From positions 1,426,001 through 1,490,000 of the forward strand of contig JAAROD010000029.1 in assembly GCA_012274445.1 (NCBI GenBank): a DNA stretch of 64,000 nucleotides, read 5' to 3'. A program made the position numbers and the translations under genes. Below, one piece after another: positions 32,503-44,329 of the stretch. This DNA is from Sclerotiophoma versabilis (Eukaryota > Ascomycota > Dothideomycetes > Pleosporales > Didymellaceae). Under the pieces are notes generated by a model. It made no database searches and had not been told where the DNA came from. It saw only the letters and a list, made by a program, of their open reading frames with translations. Within the stretch, counting starts at the first letter, position 1; every line of letters starts with the position of its first letter.

Positions 32503-34765
32503 CTGGGCTGTTGTTGTGGGTTTCAATTGCCGTAAACGGCTCGTGGTTGTGATTGTAGGAGGTGATTCTCGGAGACGCAGTCTGTTTGATGTAGCCAATC
32601 CAGAAGGTGGGTCAATGGAGATGTATAGTGACCATCAAGTTATCAAGAGCTGGTACTTGAAACTTCGACTAAAGGATAGCGGCTGGTAGATAGGAAGTGG
32701 TGGGTAATTCTTGGAAGGCAGGAGGGATGCTATAAGAAGTGAGAGGAAGCTCGCACAACCCAGTATTTTCAGGCGTTCTTTGATACCATATTGAGTAGGT
32801 GTTCTTTGATGCTCGGTCTTTCGTGAGCCCGAAGCGAGTCGGCTCCGAGCTCAGCCAAAGCACAGCTCGTACAAAAACGTCAGTGCGCGCAAACCTAACG
32901 TCGAAAACTCCTTGATCTCTAGAATGCAATTGGCCGGCTGCTGTCAGAGAGGTTTGTTTCGAAGGATTTTTCGGACATAAATCGTTGGACCCTGTGACAG
33001 CAAGCCGGACTTTGAGACAATCGCCGGACATGAAAGAATCGCCGTTGACCTTCGAAGTGCTGCAGGGAGATCGTAACTTCGCGACTCTCGCGTTTTCGCT
33101 CAGCCCGCGCATTATCTGACCGAGCGCGTTACCGTATAAGCTCACTTATAGTACGCCCTCAGATGCAGTAGTCCTTCAGGCTATGCTGTCACTTTAGAAG
33201 AGTTACCTACGAGGGTAATCCAGAAGACTGGCAGCGGAAGACAACAAGTTCTTACATGAAACAGCAGAAATAGAGGGACTTTACCAGAGTAGGTAAAGAA
33301 GAGCATGGGAGAAGCACAGGACCGATACTCAGACAGTTACATTGTAAGAAACGCTCTGTCTATGACAAGCATTCAGTCATGCGTTTTCTACCACCTTTGC
33401 GCTAGAGTGCTCTGCTGAAGCTTCCCTTTAAAACACGCGGGTTTTGTAGACCCTACTGTATGGCATCCTTGTGTTGGTTGATGCCGCTGCGTCGACGGTT
33501 AGGTGTGTAAGTGATCCGCACTTTAGCGGAGGTGGGTGGATGATCGCTCCTGCCGTCTTCTCCGTCTCTCCCGGACCGATGAATGGAATTCGTGACGACA
33601 TTGACGTTTAGCGGATGTACCAACTCCCAGCTTGCACTATCGTGATAAGCACTAAAGGCTGTTTGATGGCATTGGGTGGTGTTGCACGTGGAAATGGATG
33701 CAGCCCACGTACATGCACGAAGAAGCTCGTTTTTTATGAGTTATAGGTTTCGGAAACACCAAAAAAACCTACAACACTAAAGCTTCCTTCAGCAACTCCC
33801 ACCACGATATTGTTTGCTTGCATCTACACAGAATTGTAGCGCAAATAGTGATCTATGAGTTTTCCATACAAAGTCTCAAGAACTAGAGTGATAGTGGTGT
33901 TGCTAGCTGCTGAGTAAGGCAAGATTAGATGTATTTAACAAGACATAACACAGAAAAAATGAGCTTCTTCGTATTCAGTAACTTGACTTGCACAGTTCGT
34001 GACTCCGGCCGAGCACGAGGCTGCCTGATGGAAACCGCAAACGAGCTGCTTCCCCGTGGCCCATCCTTAGAGGTCATCCAACAACTCACAAACCTAAAAC
34101 GATCCACCTTGTCCAAATAGCAATCGAGGTATTGTATGGCTCATCAAGGCATGGTAGAGCTTGGTTGAGCTTGGGCTTACTCATGGAGGGACTCAGTGCA
34201 CCAGGTCTAGAAGTAACTGCTCCACCGAGAACAGCTAGTGCAAGTAAGGGTGTATGTAACAGAGGGGCTGCTTCCTAATCCCTTCTTTCGGTGTTGTGGA
34301 TTCGAGCTCGATGGTAAGATGGTGAGGTGGTGAGGTGGTGAGGTGGACGGGCGGCACACAGCGAAGCGGTTAGGTCATTGCTTGGCAAGCACAGATGCTC
34401 ACCGAGGCGAAAGCGAATTCCAGAGCTCGAGCCTCAGTCCCTCTCTGGGCTTTTTCCACCCTCACGCGCACAACAGCTCCGCACCTTTCTCCATCACTCT
34501 CACAGGAGCCTTCGCACCCACCGCATCGACCTCGCGCAGCCGTCGATTTATACCGCGCCTCAAATTGCAACAAGCACCTGCACCCGCTGTTTTCCTTCCG
34601 TCATCTACATCTGACCAGGTAGGTGCAAGCCGACACGCGCATCGCATTTATCTCAGCCTCTGACTTTGCTCCTCAAGCTCGGACAAGCACACAACTTCCT
34701 TGCGCCTCCAATTTCAAACATCGTCCGCCGCCGTTAGTTCTACCTTCTCAACACATACTATCGAC
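32503..34765. other. Long intergenic region between divergent MFS and NTF2-RRM genes
   Basis: About 2.26 kb with no open frame I can support. A GGTGAGGT 8-bp tandem repeat (three copies) lies at 34321-34346. The last ~400 bases are C/T-rich, as expected for a strongly expressed gene's leader, and may include a 5'-UTR intron. The middle (33160-34140) shows nothing recognisable. Confidence 0.5.
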
Positions 34766-36472
34766 ATGGCAGCCACCGAGTCATCCGCGCCCACCAACGG
34801 CAACTACGCGCAGGGCTACGACAGCTATGCCTCCTCCCAGCAACAGACCGCCAGCCAGACCGCACAACAAGCACCTGCATCTGAAATCCCAAAGGATGAG
34901 GTCGGCTGGTACTTCGTCGAGCAATACTACACCACTCTGAGCAAGAGCCCAGACCGTCTCTACGTACGTCTATGCATCACATGGCTTGAAGTGCAGAGCT
35001 GCCAGCTAACATCGCCTCAGCTTTTCTACAACAAGCGCTCGCAGTTCGTCTCTGGCGTCGAGGAGGAGAAGGTCAATGTTTGCGTTGGCCAGAAGGTGCG
35101 TTGTAGCTACCGCACACTACATTCACAACCAGCGCAGAGCTAATAGCTAGCCAGCCCATCAACGAGCGTATCAAGGAGCTTGACTTGAAGGACGCCAAAG
35201 TCCGCGTCACCAACGTCGACTCCCAGGGCTCCGACGCCAACATCGTCATCCAGGTCATTGGCGAGATCTCCAACAAGGGCCAGCCCCACAAGCGTTTCGT
35301 TCAGACCTTCGTCCTCGCCGAGCAGACCAACGGCTACTTCGTTTTGAACGACATTTTCCGCTACCTGGCCGAGGAGCCCGAGGACGAGGAGGAGCTCCAA
35401 GAGCCTGCTGCGAACGGCATCGAGGAGCCTGCTTCCACCGCCGCTGTTCCTACCGAGCAGGAGGCTCCTCACGGCGAGCTCGCCAGCAGCGAGGAGGACC
35501 TGACCAAGGTCGACCAGAAGCTCGAGGAGGTTGCCCAGGAGGAGCCGTCTACCGAGGACATCACCGCCACTGGCCCTACTGAGGAGGCTGCTGAGGCCGA
35601 GAAGGCCCCTGAGGTCGAGGAGGCTCCGGCTGCTGCCACCGAGGAGGCCCCCAAGGAGGCCGAAGCTCCCGCTGAGCAGACCGTGGAGGAGGAGAAGCCC
35701 AAGGATCCCTCTCCTACACCTGCTCCCGCTCCTGCTGCTAAGCCCGCATCTTCCGTTGCCATGCCCGCCGGTCCCCCTAAGCCTGCCGCTCCTCGCACTT
35801 GGGCCAGCCTCGCTGCCTCCGCTCACAAGGTCGCTACTCCAGTAGTCACCGCACCCGCCGCTCAGCAGGTTCCCAAGGAGGCCAAGGCCGCCGCGCCCGC
35901 TCAACCCGCCGCCACTGCCCCCGCCCAACCCCCTGCTTCCGCTCGTGAGCAGTCCCCTGCTACGAGCCAGGGCGAGGCCGCTGGCTGGCAATCAGTCACT
36001 GGCCACAAGAAAGAGCAGTCTCGCGTACAGAACCAGGCGCCCGCTGCTGATGCCGACCAGAAGCGCGCATACATCAAGAACGTCTACAGCCAGGTCCAGG
36101 AGGGCTCCCTGAGGGCCGCCCTCTCCAAGTTCGGCGAGGTTGAGTACCTCGATCTCAGCCGCAGCAAGGTCAGTAAATACCACGCTACAACAGCGAAGTC
36201 AGGCTAATCGATTGTTACAGAACTGCGCTTTTGTTGACTTCAAGACCCCCGCCGGATACCAGGCCGCCGTTGCTGCCAACCCCCACACTGTTGACGGAGT
36301 TGAGCTCAAGGTCGAGGAGCGCCGCACTCGCCCACAGCAGTTCTCTGGTGCCTTCCCTCGTGGTGGTGGTTCTCAGCGCGGTCGCGGTGGCCCTGGTGGC
36401 CCTCGCGGTGGCTTTGTTCCCCGTGGCCGCGGCGGTGCCCCTCGTGGTCGTGGTGCTCCTCAGGAGTCCTGA
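34766..36472 (+). CDS. NTF2-like and RRM RNA-binding protein (G3BP/Nxt3/Bre5 type)
   Basis: Exons: 34766-34963, 35021-35095, 35155-36168, 36221-36472; 512 residues, all introns phase 0. The NTF2-like domain spans ~46-160 (VGWYFVEQYYTTLSKSPDRL, FYNKRSQFVSG, RFVQTFVLAEQTNGYFVLND, IFRYL). An acidic then Pro/Ala-rich linker runs to ~390. A C-terminal RRM begins near 394 (KRAYIKNVYSQVQEG, NCAFVDFKTPAGYQAAV). An RGG box ends the protein (~478-508, repeats of RGRGG). This is the architecture of G3BP, S. pombe Nxt3 and yeast Bre5, which act in stress granules and as cofactor of the Ubp3/USP10 deubiquitinase. That role is transferred from the family. Strong third-position GC suggests high expression. 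Confidence 0.92.
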
Positions 36473-37422
36473 AGAGTGGCGCCTCGATACGCTGCCTGGA
36501 TCCATTTCCACTTCATCTCCCTTTCTGTTTGTCGAGTCTTTAGCGACTTTTACCGTTTCATGACGATTCACGGTTTCTGTTACGTGTACAGTATCCGACT
36601 TCTTTCAGCGCTTGTATAAAAGTCATCATCTCCTGCGGAAAAGTCTGGGCTTCCGCATCTCTGAGTGGGATATTTGAGCCCTTGCATAGCGAGTGGGTTC
36701 ATGTTTGCATTTCCCTTTCTGTACCTTATGTACTCGTTTCTTCCACTTCTTTGCATGTTTCTTTGCCCATTTCTTCGATTACCTAATGTATGTGGATGGG
36801 TCATGGGCTATGGAGGCGGAAAAGGATCTGGAGTAATGGGTATGGGTGCAAATATCGGGCTCGCCTGTACATTTCGTCTTTGGTCTTGCATGCACAGCAT
36901 TATTCGAAAAACAGAGTACAGGTGGAAGAGCGCGATGGGTACACGAAGGTTTAGCATGAGTATGATGCAATGAAGACATTGTCTACGCTTGAGTTGTGTT
37001 ATGTTGGGCAGCAGAGGCAGAGGTAGGGACAGAGAGGTGTGAGTGCACTTGTCACTGATAACGTCACACGTGCTGACGCGTGATTCGCCAGGTGTGATTA
37101 ACCAGGCTGCACCTGCAAGTCACAAGTCACGCTGGGAAGTGCGGCAAGCGTCCGCTGCGTGTACGCGACCTCAAAGATACTCTGACACGTATTAAACTTG
37201 CGTAGTCGCTCTCCTTTCCCTCCGAGAGTGCCTCGCGCCTTTATCGCGAAACCCAAGGGTCGGCCCTAGCTCCAGCGGGGTCTCATCAGGCGGGGTGTAA
37301 CAGCGACGATCACATCACCTGCCTGCTTCGGCCTTTGCAAGTCTTCCGTGCCTTTCTCTCAAGCTCACTTCCAGCGCGAGGAGACATTTGTTTCCCACGG
37401 CAGGCCCCTCCCGTTTTGAAGC
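36473..37422. other. Intergenic region
   Basis: About 950 bases between two plus-strand genes. It includes T-rich 3'-UTR-like sequence (to ~36980) and C/T-rich promoter sequence before 37423. No gene is supported. Confidence 0.5.
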
Positions 37423-39988
37423 ATGCGACCGCTTCCTGGTGGCAGCGACGCGCTGTCCCCGCTTGTCAAGCCTCGGTCCCGCAAGTCGAGCATGGATCAC
37501 GCCGCTGCACCGTCAAACAATAGCCCCACTACGTTCTTCATGAGGAGCGAGCAAGAGCTGGAACAGTCTCTGGCTGCTTCTCAGAGCACACATGCGCTCA
37601 GAAGAGCGCGCGACAGCACATATGGCGTGCAGAGCCTAGCTGATACTCTGGAAGCTGCGTTTGGTGCCGAGAGCAGTACCGCCGGCAAGAAGGCAGATAA
37701 GCAGCGTAGTGCAGCCAGCCATGGCAAACAGTCTGCGAGATCAGCCTCACATAGCTCATCTGCAGACTCAACCAAGTCACCAGAGAGTCCTTTGACCTCG
37801 CCACTCCGGACGCTGAAAAGAAAGCTTTCCGGCCGCACCACATCCACACCTCTCACGCCCCTCAATGTCGACGCGCCGTCTCCACTGCCCACCTCAGCTG
37901 AACCTGGCACTCCGACATCAGTGTCGCTACATTCGCTGAAGCTCTCGGATGAAGGCTCTGTGGAAGATGAGACTGGAAGCCAAGCTATTACTTCAAGTGG
38001 TGAGGAGGAGGAGGATGATGTCGACACCCAGCAAGGTGCATCCAACAGCTTCCCACAGCTGGTCATGCCAAGCATACAGATGCCTACGAGAAGACCGTTC
38101 ACTACAAAAGGAAAGAACATGGGCAAGCTGAAGATTCTGGTGGCTGGGCAAGCTAGTCAGTATGCCCTCACTAGAGAACTTGCATTGTTCTGTGCGGTGA
38201 GCCACGAGTGCTGACAGCTTACCTTATAGGCATCGGCAAGACCTCACTCATTCGATCAATTGTACAGAGCTGCGAGGACATCGTACACGTGGACCCACTT
38301 TCTCCCTCGCAATCCCTCTCGCAACCGCCTCCGCGAAGACCAAAGTCTCGAAAACCGCAGACGGAACAAGGAGCGACAACGAGGCTAACAGAGATCCATG
38401 CTAGCACCAAGCCTTACCCACATTGGTGGACTGATCTCGAGGAGACCAGAGTATTGCGGAGAAGGAAGAGTAGCATTGACACCATCTTAGAAAGAAACAT
38501 CTGCTTTGTGGACACGCCGGGCTATATTGAGGGTAGCTCAGAACAAGAGGATACGAGTCTTGTGGTTGAGTACCTAGAATCCTTACTCCAACAGACAGCC
38601 TCTGTGACTACCATGGAGGACGGAGAGATGGTTGGACTTGTCAGTGGTAGTGGAGGAATCCTAGTGGACGTCGTCTTCTACCTGTTACCACCAAGTAAGT
38701 CTGTTGATAAATGCCCATAAGAACATGGCTGACAGTTTTAAGACAAGGAGATCACTAAAGACATTGACTTCATGCAGCGACTGTCTGTGTTTACCAGTGT
38801 CATACCCGTCATCGCAAAATCCGAGACGTTGTCTGCCCAAGAATTGGTATCGCTTAAGGCGTATATACTTGCTCGTCTCCAGGCTACCTCCATCAAGCCC
38901 TTCCTGTTCGGGAAGCCCTTGGACGATGCATTACTTGCAGTCCAGGGTCTGGATGTTGTCTATCCATTGGCAACTCCGACCACAGCTATTCATACGACCG
39001 AGCCAAAGGAGCCCAGCCAGTTTCCTTTCCCAACACCGACACACCCGTATGCGATATCATCGATCCCAGGTTCGGATAACGATACCATGGATGCATCGTT
39101 ACTTATGTCTCCAGACTACGTTCAGCCTCTTGTGCCTTCCGAGCTCTTCAATTTGATCGAGCAAGTCTTCAACCCTGAGTCGATTGCATGGTTAAGGCAC
39201 GCAGCAGCCAGGAAGTTCCTTACATGGAGAAGGAGAATTCAGCTACCAGGAGACTCATGTATCATACATGGCCTGCAGCAATCGCGCAGTCCCACCACAG
39301 CATCAGTGGGGCTGGCGGGTACCATGATGAATCGTAGGCCAGCCCTCTTACCCAAAATAATCAACCTGTATGCTAACACTACCCAGCATCAGCAACGTCC
39401 TCCGTCTTCTCCGCCATCTCCTCCTCAGGCGTCCTCGTTCCCCGATCCGCTTCGCCCTTTTACTCAAACCTTCAATCACCTCTCCTCTCCTCTGTCGCCG
39501 GCTCGCCTACAGACCCAATCGCTTTCTCCCTCACACCCTACACTAACAACAACCCGCGAGCAAGCGACATTCGCGTCGCAAAATGGGCCACAGACCTCCA
39601 CAAGAGTCTACGAAACGAACGAGACAGATTCGAAGATCTCCAGCGTAATGAGCGCGCCAAGTGGCTGCTCGAGCGCGTCGGCGAGGAAGTCAAAGCTGGC
39701 ACGATTATTACTAGCGAAGGCGCGCCCAGGGCTGAGTGGGCGGTCGTCAGACATGGGAATCAGAAGCAGACGGGCGGGCAGAGATACAGGGTTGGCGGAT
39801 TGGACTCGAAGGATCCGCTGGGCTTGTGTAATTTTGGTGACGAGTTGAGGAGGAGGGGTGTCGTACTTGTCCAGGTTCTGGGCGGGGTGAGCTTGCTTGG
39901 GGCTGTGGGGGTGGCGATTGTTAGGGTTTGTGGGGTTGAGATGCCTGAAGGTGGGGTTTGGGGGTGGTTGGTCGGAGGTGCGGAGTAA
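37423..39988 (+). CDS. Septin-like GTPase with C-terminal membrane segment
   Basis: Exons: 37423-38155, 38230-38694, 38743-39318, 39387-39988; 791 residues, all junctions phase 1. Residues 1-225 are Ser/Thr-rich and disordered. The septin-type G domain starts with KLKILVAGQASIGKTSLI, its P-loop formed across the first splice site. Switch II is FVDTPGYIEG (~337). The G4 motif is AKSE (~424) instead of the usual AKAD. VVFYLLPPNKEITKDIDFMQ is formed across the second splice. A second disordered insert lies at ~460-640. A charged helix (NERDRFEDLQRNERAKWLLE) and a hydrophobic segment (VLVQVLGGVSLLGAVGVAIV) end the protein, suggesting a membrane anchor. It is not a core septin; function is unknown. 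Confidence 0.82.
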
Positions 39989-40206
39989 GAGAGAGAATTG
40001 AAACGGAGATACCCCATTGGCTTGTGTAGATAATAATATTGACTCGATTCGATAGGTAGCTAGGAAGACTTCTCGGCTCATTTTCGAATGCCCTTCCAGT
40101 TGGTACTACCAATGTTTAACAATGTGTAGGTGTAAATATTAACATTGAATGTGCCATATGTATGGCTAATACACAGCTCGCGCTGATGCTCTATAACCCA
40201 TCTCTA

Positions 40207-43200
40207 CTATCTATGTCTATAGCTTTCGTAACTCGTAGCCTCTCTCATGCTCCTATTGAAGTACCCGCCTGCCGGCGAGCTGTCTCTTGATCGCCGGTCC
40301 ACAAGCGGCTGTCTGCTATTGCTTGCTCTCAGCATCTCCTCCGCATCCAGCGGTGTAGCCGGAATATCTACGTCCACCATGTCTTGTTCCTGGAGCGTGT
40401 CCGTCATCGGTGTGTGCTGGTAGCCCTTTGCATAACTGTGGCCCTCGCCCTCATCGTTCAGGTCTCCAAGGCGCGTGCGGCTGCTAGCCCGCGAGCCCGC
40501 GAGCGAGGCCGCCTGGCGTTTGCCGTGGGGACTTCCGTACGGCGAGTTCTCGACAAACGTTGTGAATGTGCTAGGTGTACCGGGGCGAGAGATGAGGTCC
40601 TCGGGTCGACCGTACAACTCGCCGTCGCCGCCGAATTCCTCTCTGAACTCGGCGCGGCGCTTGAAGTTCTCGAAATCTAGATCGGCCTCCTCAACGACTT
40701 CTACATTGGGCATGGCTGCACCTTCCATCGAGGAGCGTCGTCCGGGTGCGCCATGATCCATATCTGTCAGGTACATGTCACCGTAACCTAAATTGGCAGG
40801 GGTTGCGCGGTCGGTGGAATGGCGGTGCGGGGCGGCAAAGATTTCATTGTCGCCGTTAGAGCGATGGCCATAGATTTCTTTGAGCAGGTGTTGCGATTTG
40901 GCGTGAACCATCGGTGTAATCAACTTCTTATAGATGGCGGGGTTGCCGAAGCGGACGCCAACCTTATCGTTTTTGCGCGCCTTGGGGTGGTTGACGTTGT
41001 GAGTGTTTTCCATGTCGGAGAAGGGGATGGTGGAGTAGTAGATTAGTTTATCGTCAAACGACTTCTTGCAATACCATTTGAAGCCGAAAAGGAAGAAAGG
41101 AAGCGGGACCATAGCGTAGAGCATCTTGCCCATTACGAAGACATTTTGGTTGCCAACACCTTTGGCACCGACAACGAGAGCGATAACAGCATTACCGAGC
41201 AGGATGGCGACGAGCAGGCGGTTGACGAGAAGACGCCAGAAGCGGCCTCCAGATTCTGTCTTGGTGATGAAGACATATTGCAAGAGATACTTCTTGAATA
41301 TGACATCCATGCCGACGTAGAAGGCAGTAACCGGCAGGACAATAGGCTGCAGCGATCCCATGCAAAGGCCGACTGTAGTAACGAACAGATAGTTGTTGTA
41401 GTACTCTGCATATCGGAATGGCTGAGGAGCACTGAGTTCGATCATCTCTCGTGGTGTAGGAGAAAAGAAGGTTCGTTGAAACCAGGACCAAGCAAAAGTC
41501 CAGGCTTGTGACAGATCGATCGCGGCACCCAAGTTTCTTTGCATTTGCCAGGTAAGCCAGAAAGTGGAAACGTTGCACAATCCAGTCACCAGCTGCGTGA
41601 AGGGCTGGCCCTTTTTCATAGCCTCCCATACGCCCTCGTTATGCGCTCCAACGACAGCTGCCACGAAGCGCCATACCGAACCAAAGACCGAGAAAACCAC
41701 AAGGTTGTTGAAGACATAGAAGACGTATAGGCGCGATGCAACGTGACGCTCTCTGGAAGTTTTCGAAACATCACCCGAGTGGGTGAACAGACGACGAAAG
41801 ATGACAGGAATGCCCATATACATAAGGGTCTGTACTAGAGGGGCCAGGATACCCTGTGCGATAGCCCATCCAGTTGGGTGAGCATTGAGGTTGGTTTGGA
41901 AGTCCTTCCAAACGAGACCCAGATTCGCGAAATTCGATAGGAAGGCCGAGGTCAAGATGTTAGGTACGATGAAAGCGATCGTCAGGAGTACCATCCACAG
42001 GCCATCCCAGAATGCTCTCGCGCGACGTGTCTTCCGGCTCATCGAGAGATTCTGCCAGAGTAGATCATGAGGCTTAGGTGCAAGGTAAACGTCGCATCCT
42101 TTTGGACCCTTCTTCCTCGTAGTGTATGCAACGGCATGTGCGTCCTCGATGTGGGCGTAAGACGCAAAACCGTAAGACATGGGATTTCGCATATCCACAC
42201 TCTCGCGAACTTGTTTGATGGAAGCTTCCAGCCTTGCGATCCGATCCGTAAGATAGTCAATGGCGTCAATTCTCCCCTTTCCGTGTGTGCCCGTGTCGTC
42301 CTTCTTGACCTTGCAGGTGGGTCGTTTTGCCGGGAGTTGATTCGGATTTTTAAGATATTTGGCAAGATATTGTTCGAGCTCACGTACGGCCCCGTCGTGA
42401 TGTTCGATAAGTTCAGGCAAATCCTTTACATTGCGACCGACCACAGCTCTAGGGACATCGTCTGTCTGCTTAGCTGCATCGATCAGTTCAGCGATACCAG
42501 CGTCAGTTCGCGAGGATGGAGGAATGTGGGTGAGCTAGACGATGGTCAACCGCAGAATCGCATTGAATGTGCGAATTGACTCACCAATAGTGTGCGTGAA
42601 TGTAGACTGGCTTTGTACTCTGTGCTTTCGAAGTATGCACGCCTGAGCCTGAATACTGCACGGTAGTTCCACCAGATGAAGCCACAGATGGTGCCTTGGA
42701 AGAGGTACGCTACAATGACAAATGCCCAGAACTTGTTTCCGCCATAGATATACTGTGGTGTGAACTTCGTAAGCGTTGCAACATCGCCATATTTTGACCC
42801 TCCCCCAATAACGTTGACGGGGATCAGAATACCGCAGCCGATGACGCTGAGGACAGCGAAGATATTTCGGATCATCCGCAAAAACCTCAGAAAGAGAACG
42901 GCATCTAAGCCAATCTTGTCTACAAGGTCTTGCTCTTTTGCCTTCGTGACGGCTTTAATCCAATCGAAAGGACCTTTGTCCAGCGGCAACGGGCGGTGTT
43001 TCTCATCGGCATGTTTCGCTCGTGGTGCGTAGACACGGTTGTTTTGTGGACGTAGGAAGCAGAAGACGAGGAACAGGAGACCGGTGATGACGAAGGAGTA
43101 CACTATAGCGGCGTATATGGAGCTCTGTTGGATCTGTGGGCACTGGGTCAGTGCTTGTCTGAGACATTGCGGGAGCTGAAGTCAGCATACCGAGGTTGAG

Positions 43201-43271
43201 AATGGATCAGCAATCAGATCCAGAAACTCATCTCCAGAGCTAGGCTGGCCCTGTCGCGTAAAGAGGGCCAT
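40207..43271 (-). CDS. CSC1/OSCA/TMEM63-type membrane protein (Rsn1/Phm7 family)
   Basis: Exons: 43191-43271, 42585-43133, 40207-42534; 985 residues, all junctions phase 0. The family forms osmosensitive or mechanosensitive cation channels; fungal members are also annotated as RSN1/PHM7. The N-terminal helices (IVYSFVITGLLFLVFCFLR) and the cytosolic region (YESTEYKAS-type helix, ARLEASIKQVRES) precede the DUF221/RSN1_7TM core: FWDGLWMVLLTIAFIVPNIL, RHVASRLYVFYVFNNLVVF, PREMIELSAPQPFRYAEYYN, LLQYVFITKTESGGRFWRLL. A ~220-residue cytosolic tail with Ser/Arg-rich low complexity follows. It is convergent with the septin-like gene (218 bp apart). Which paralogue it is cannot be told. Confidence 0.92.
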
Positions 43272-44329
43272 GGTTGCGTAAGGACGCGGTGGAACCGCTG
43301 TGCAAGAGGAAACAACAGCGAGTGGAAATTTGGTGTAAAATGCTCAAATTACAACGAATAGCCTCGCTCAAACATAAGACCTGAAAATGGAGGAGAACGA
43401 GAGGTCAGAAGTGCCAGACAGGTTCGAAATCACGGGCCCCTCTATGGTACGCGCAATAACGCCGGGATGACATCTGAAGGTTGCTTTGTTGAGTTCGTTC
43501 TCGAACTCGACCTGCGGATCGCTGCTAGCTACGTCACATGCGGATTTAGTACGAGGGCCAGCATTCCCCGGCAATCGATAAAATAAGTCCTCGGAGCTTC
43601 TGTGCCCGCGCTTGACCTTGTCGAGGTCTAGAGACGAGTGTTCGCAGCTAACGGAGGCCAAATTTAGAGTGCTGACCGGATCGTTGAAAAGCTTGTTGCA
43701 AAACTTGGGTCAGGGTCTGCTTGACGCGGCCGGTTCTCAACATTGCCACCAATCAATGTGCGGAAAGTTTCCTAAATTTGGTCTTTTCCTCTGCACTTGC
43801 ATAGGACTGGATCGTTCGATGCAGGGGAGAAAGACCGGCAAGGCATGATGCTCGCTGCAAACCACCATGGAGGATTCGATTCAGAAGGAGGCTGACGTCA
43901 CGCACCTCGATTCAACAGGCGCGATTGTGTGTGGGGTCTTGCATCCTGAAACTGGGGTTGGAACACACGAGTACGCTGCGGAAAATCGCTTGTTGTTTCT
44001 GTGGAATAAGACCGTTTGGTCAAGATCCTTAACGTAGGAATTTACAGCATGATATATTATATACAAATATCGTCCATGGACTGGACGATCAGACATGCCA
44101 AGATGGGTAGAGTAAGGATAGATGTTTTTTGTGTTCTGTCTTTTGAGCCGCAGGTATCTTGATATATAGGTCAGAGTAGTCCCAGAACGCCCATTGTGCA
44201 TGTTAAAGGTGGTACAATCCCACTCCCCGAAAACGTGCTTAAAGCACGCATCGCTCTTGTCTTTGATCCGCAGCGTCACCCCATGGCATAGGCATCCGTT
44301 CTAGATAGTCCTTGATTTGGGTACCTTCA
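43272..44329. other. Intergenic region
   Basis: About 1.06 kb: promoter of the CSC1-type gene and 3' region of the DCAF7 gene. Open frames (for example 43881-44279 minus, 43612-43848 plus) show no domain. Confidence 0.5.
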
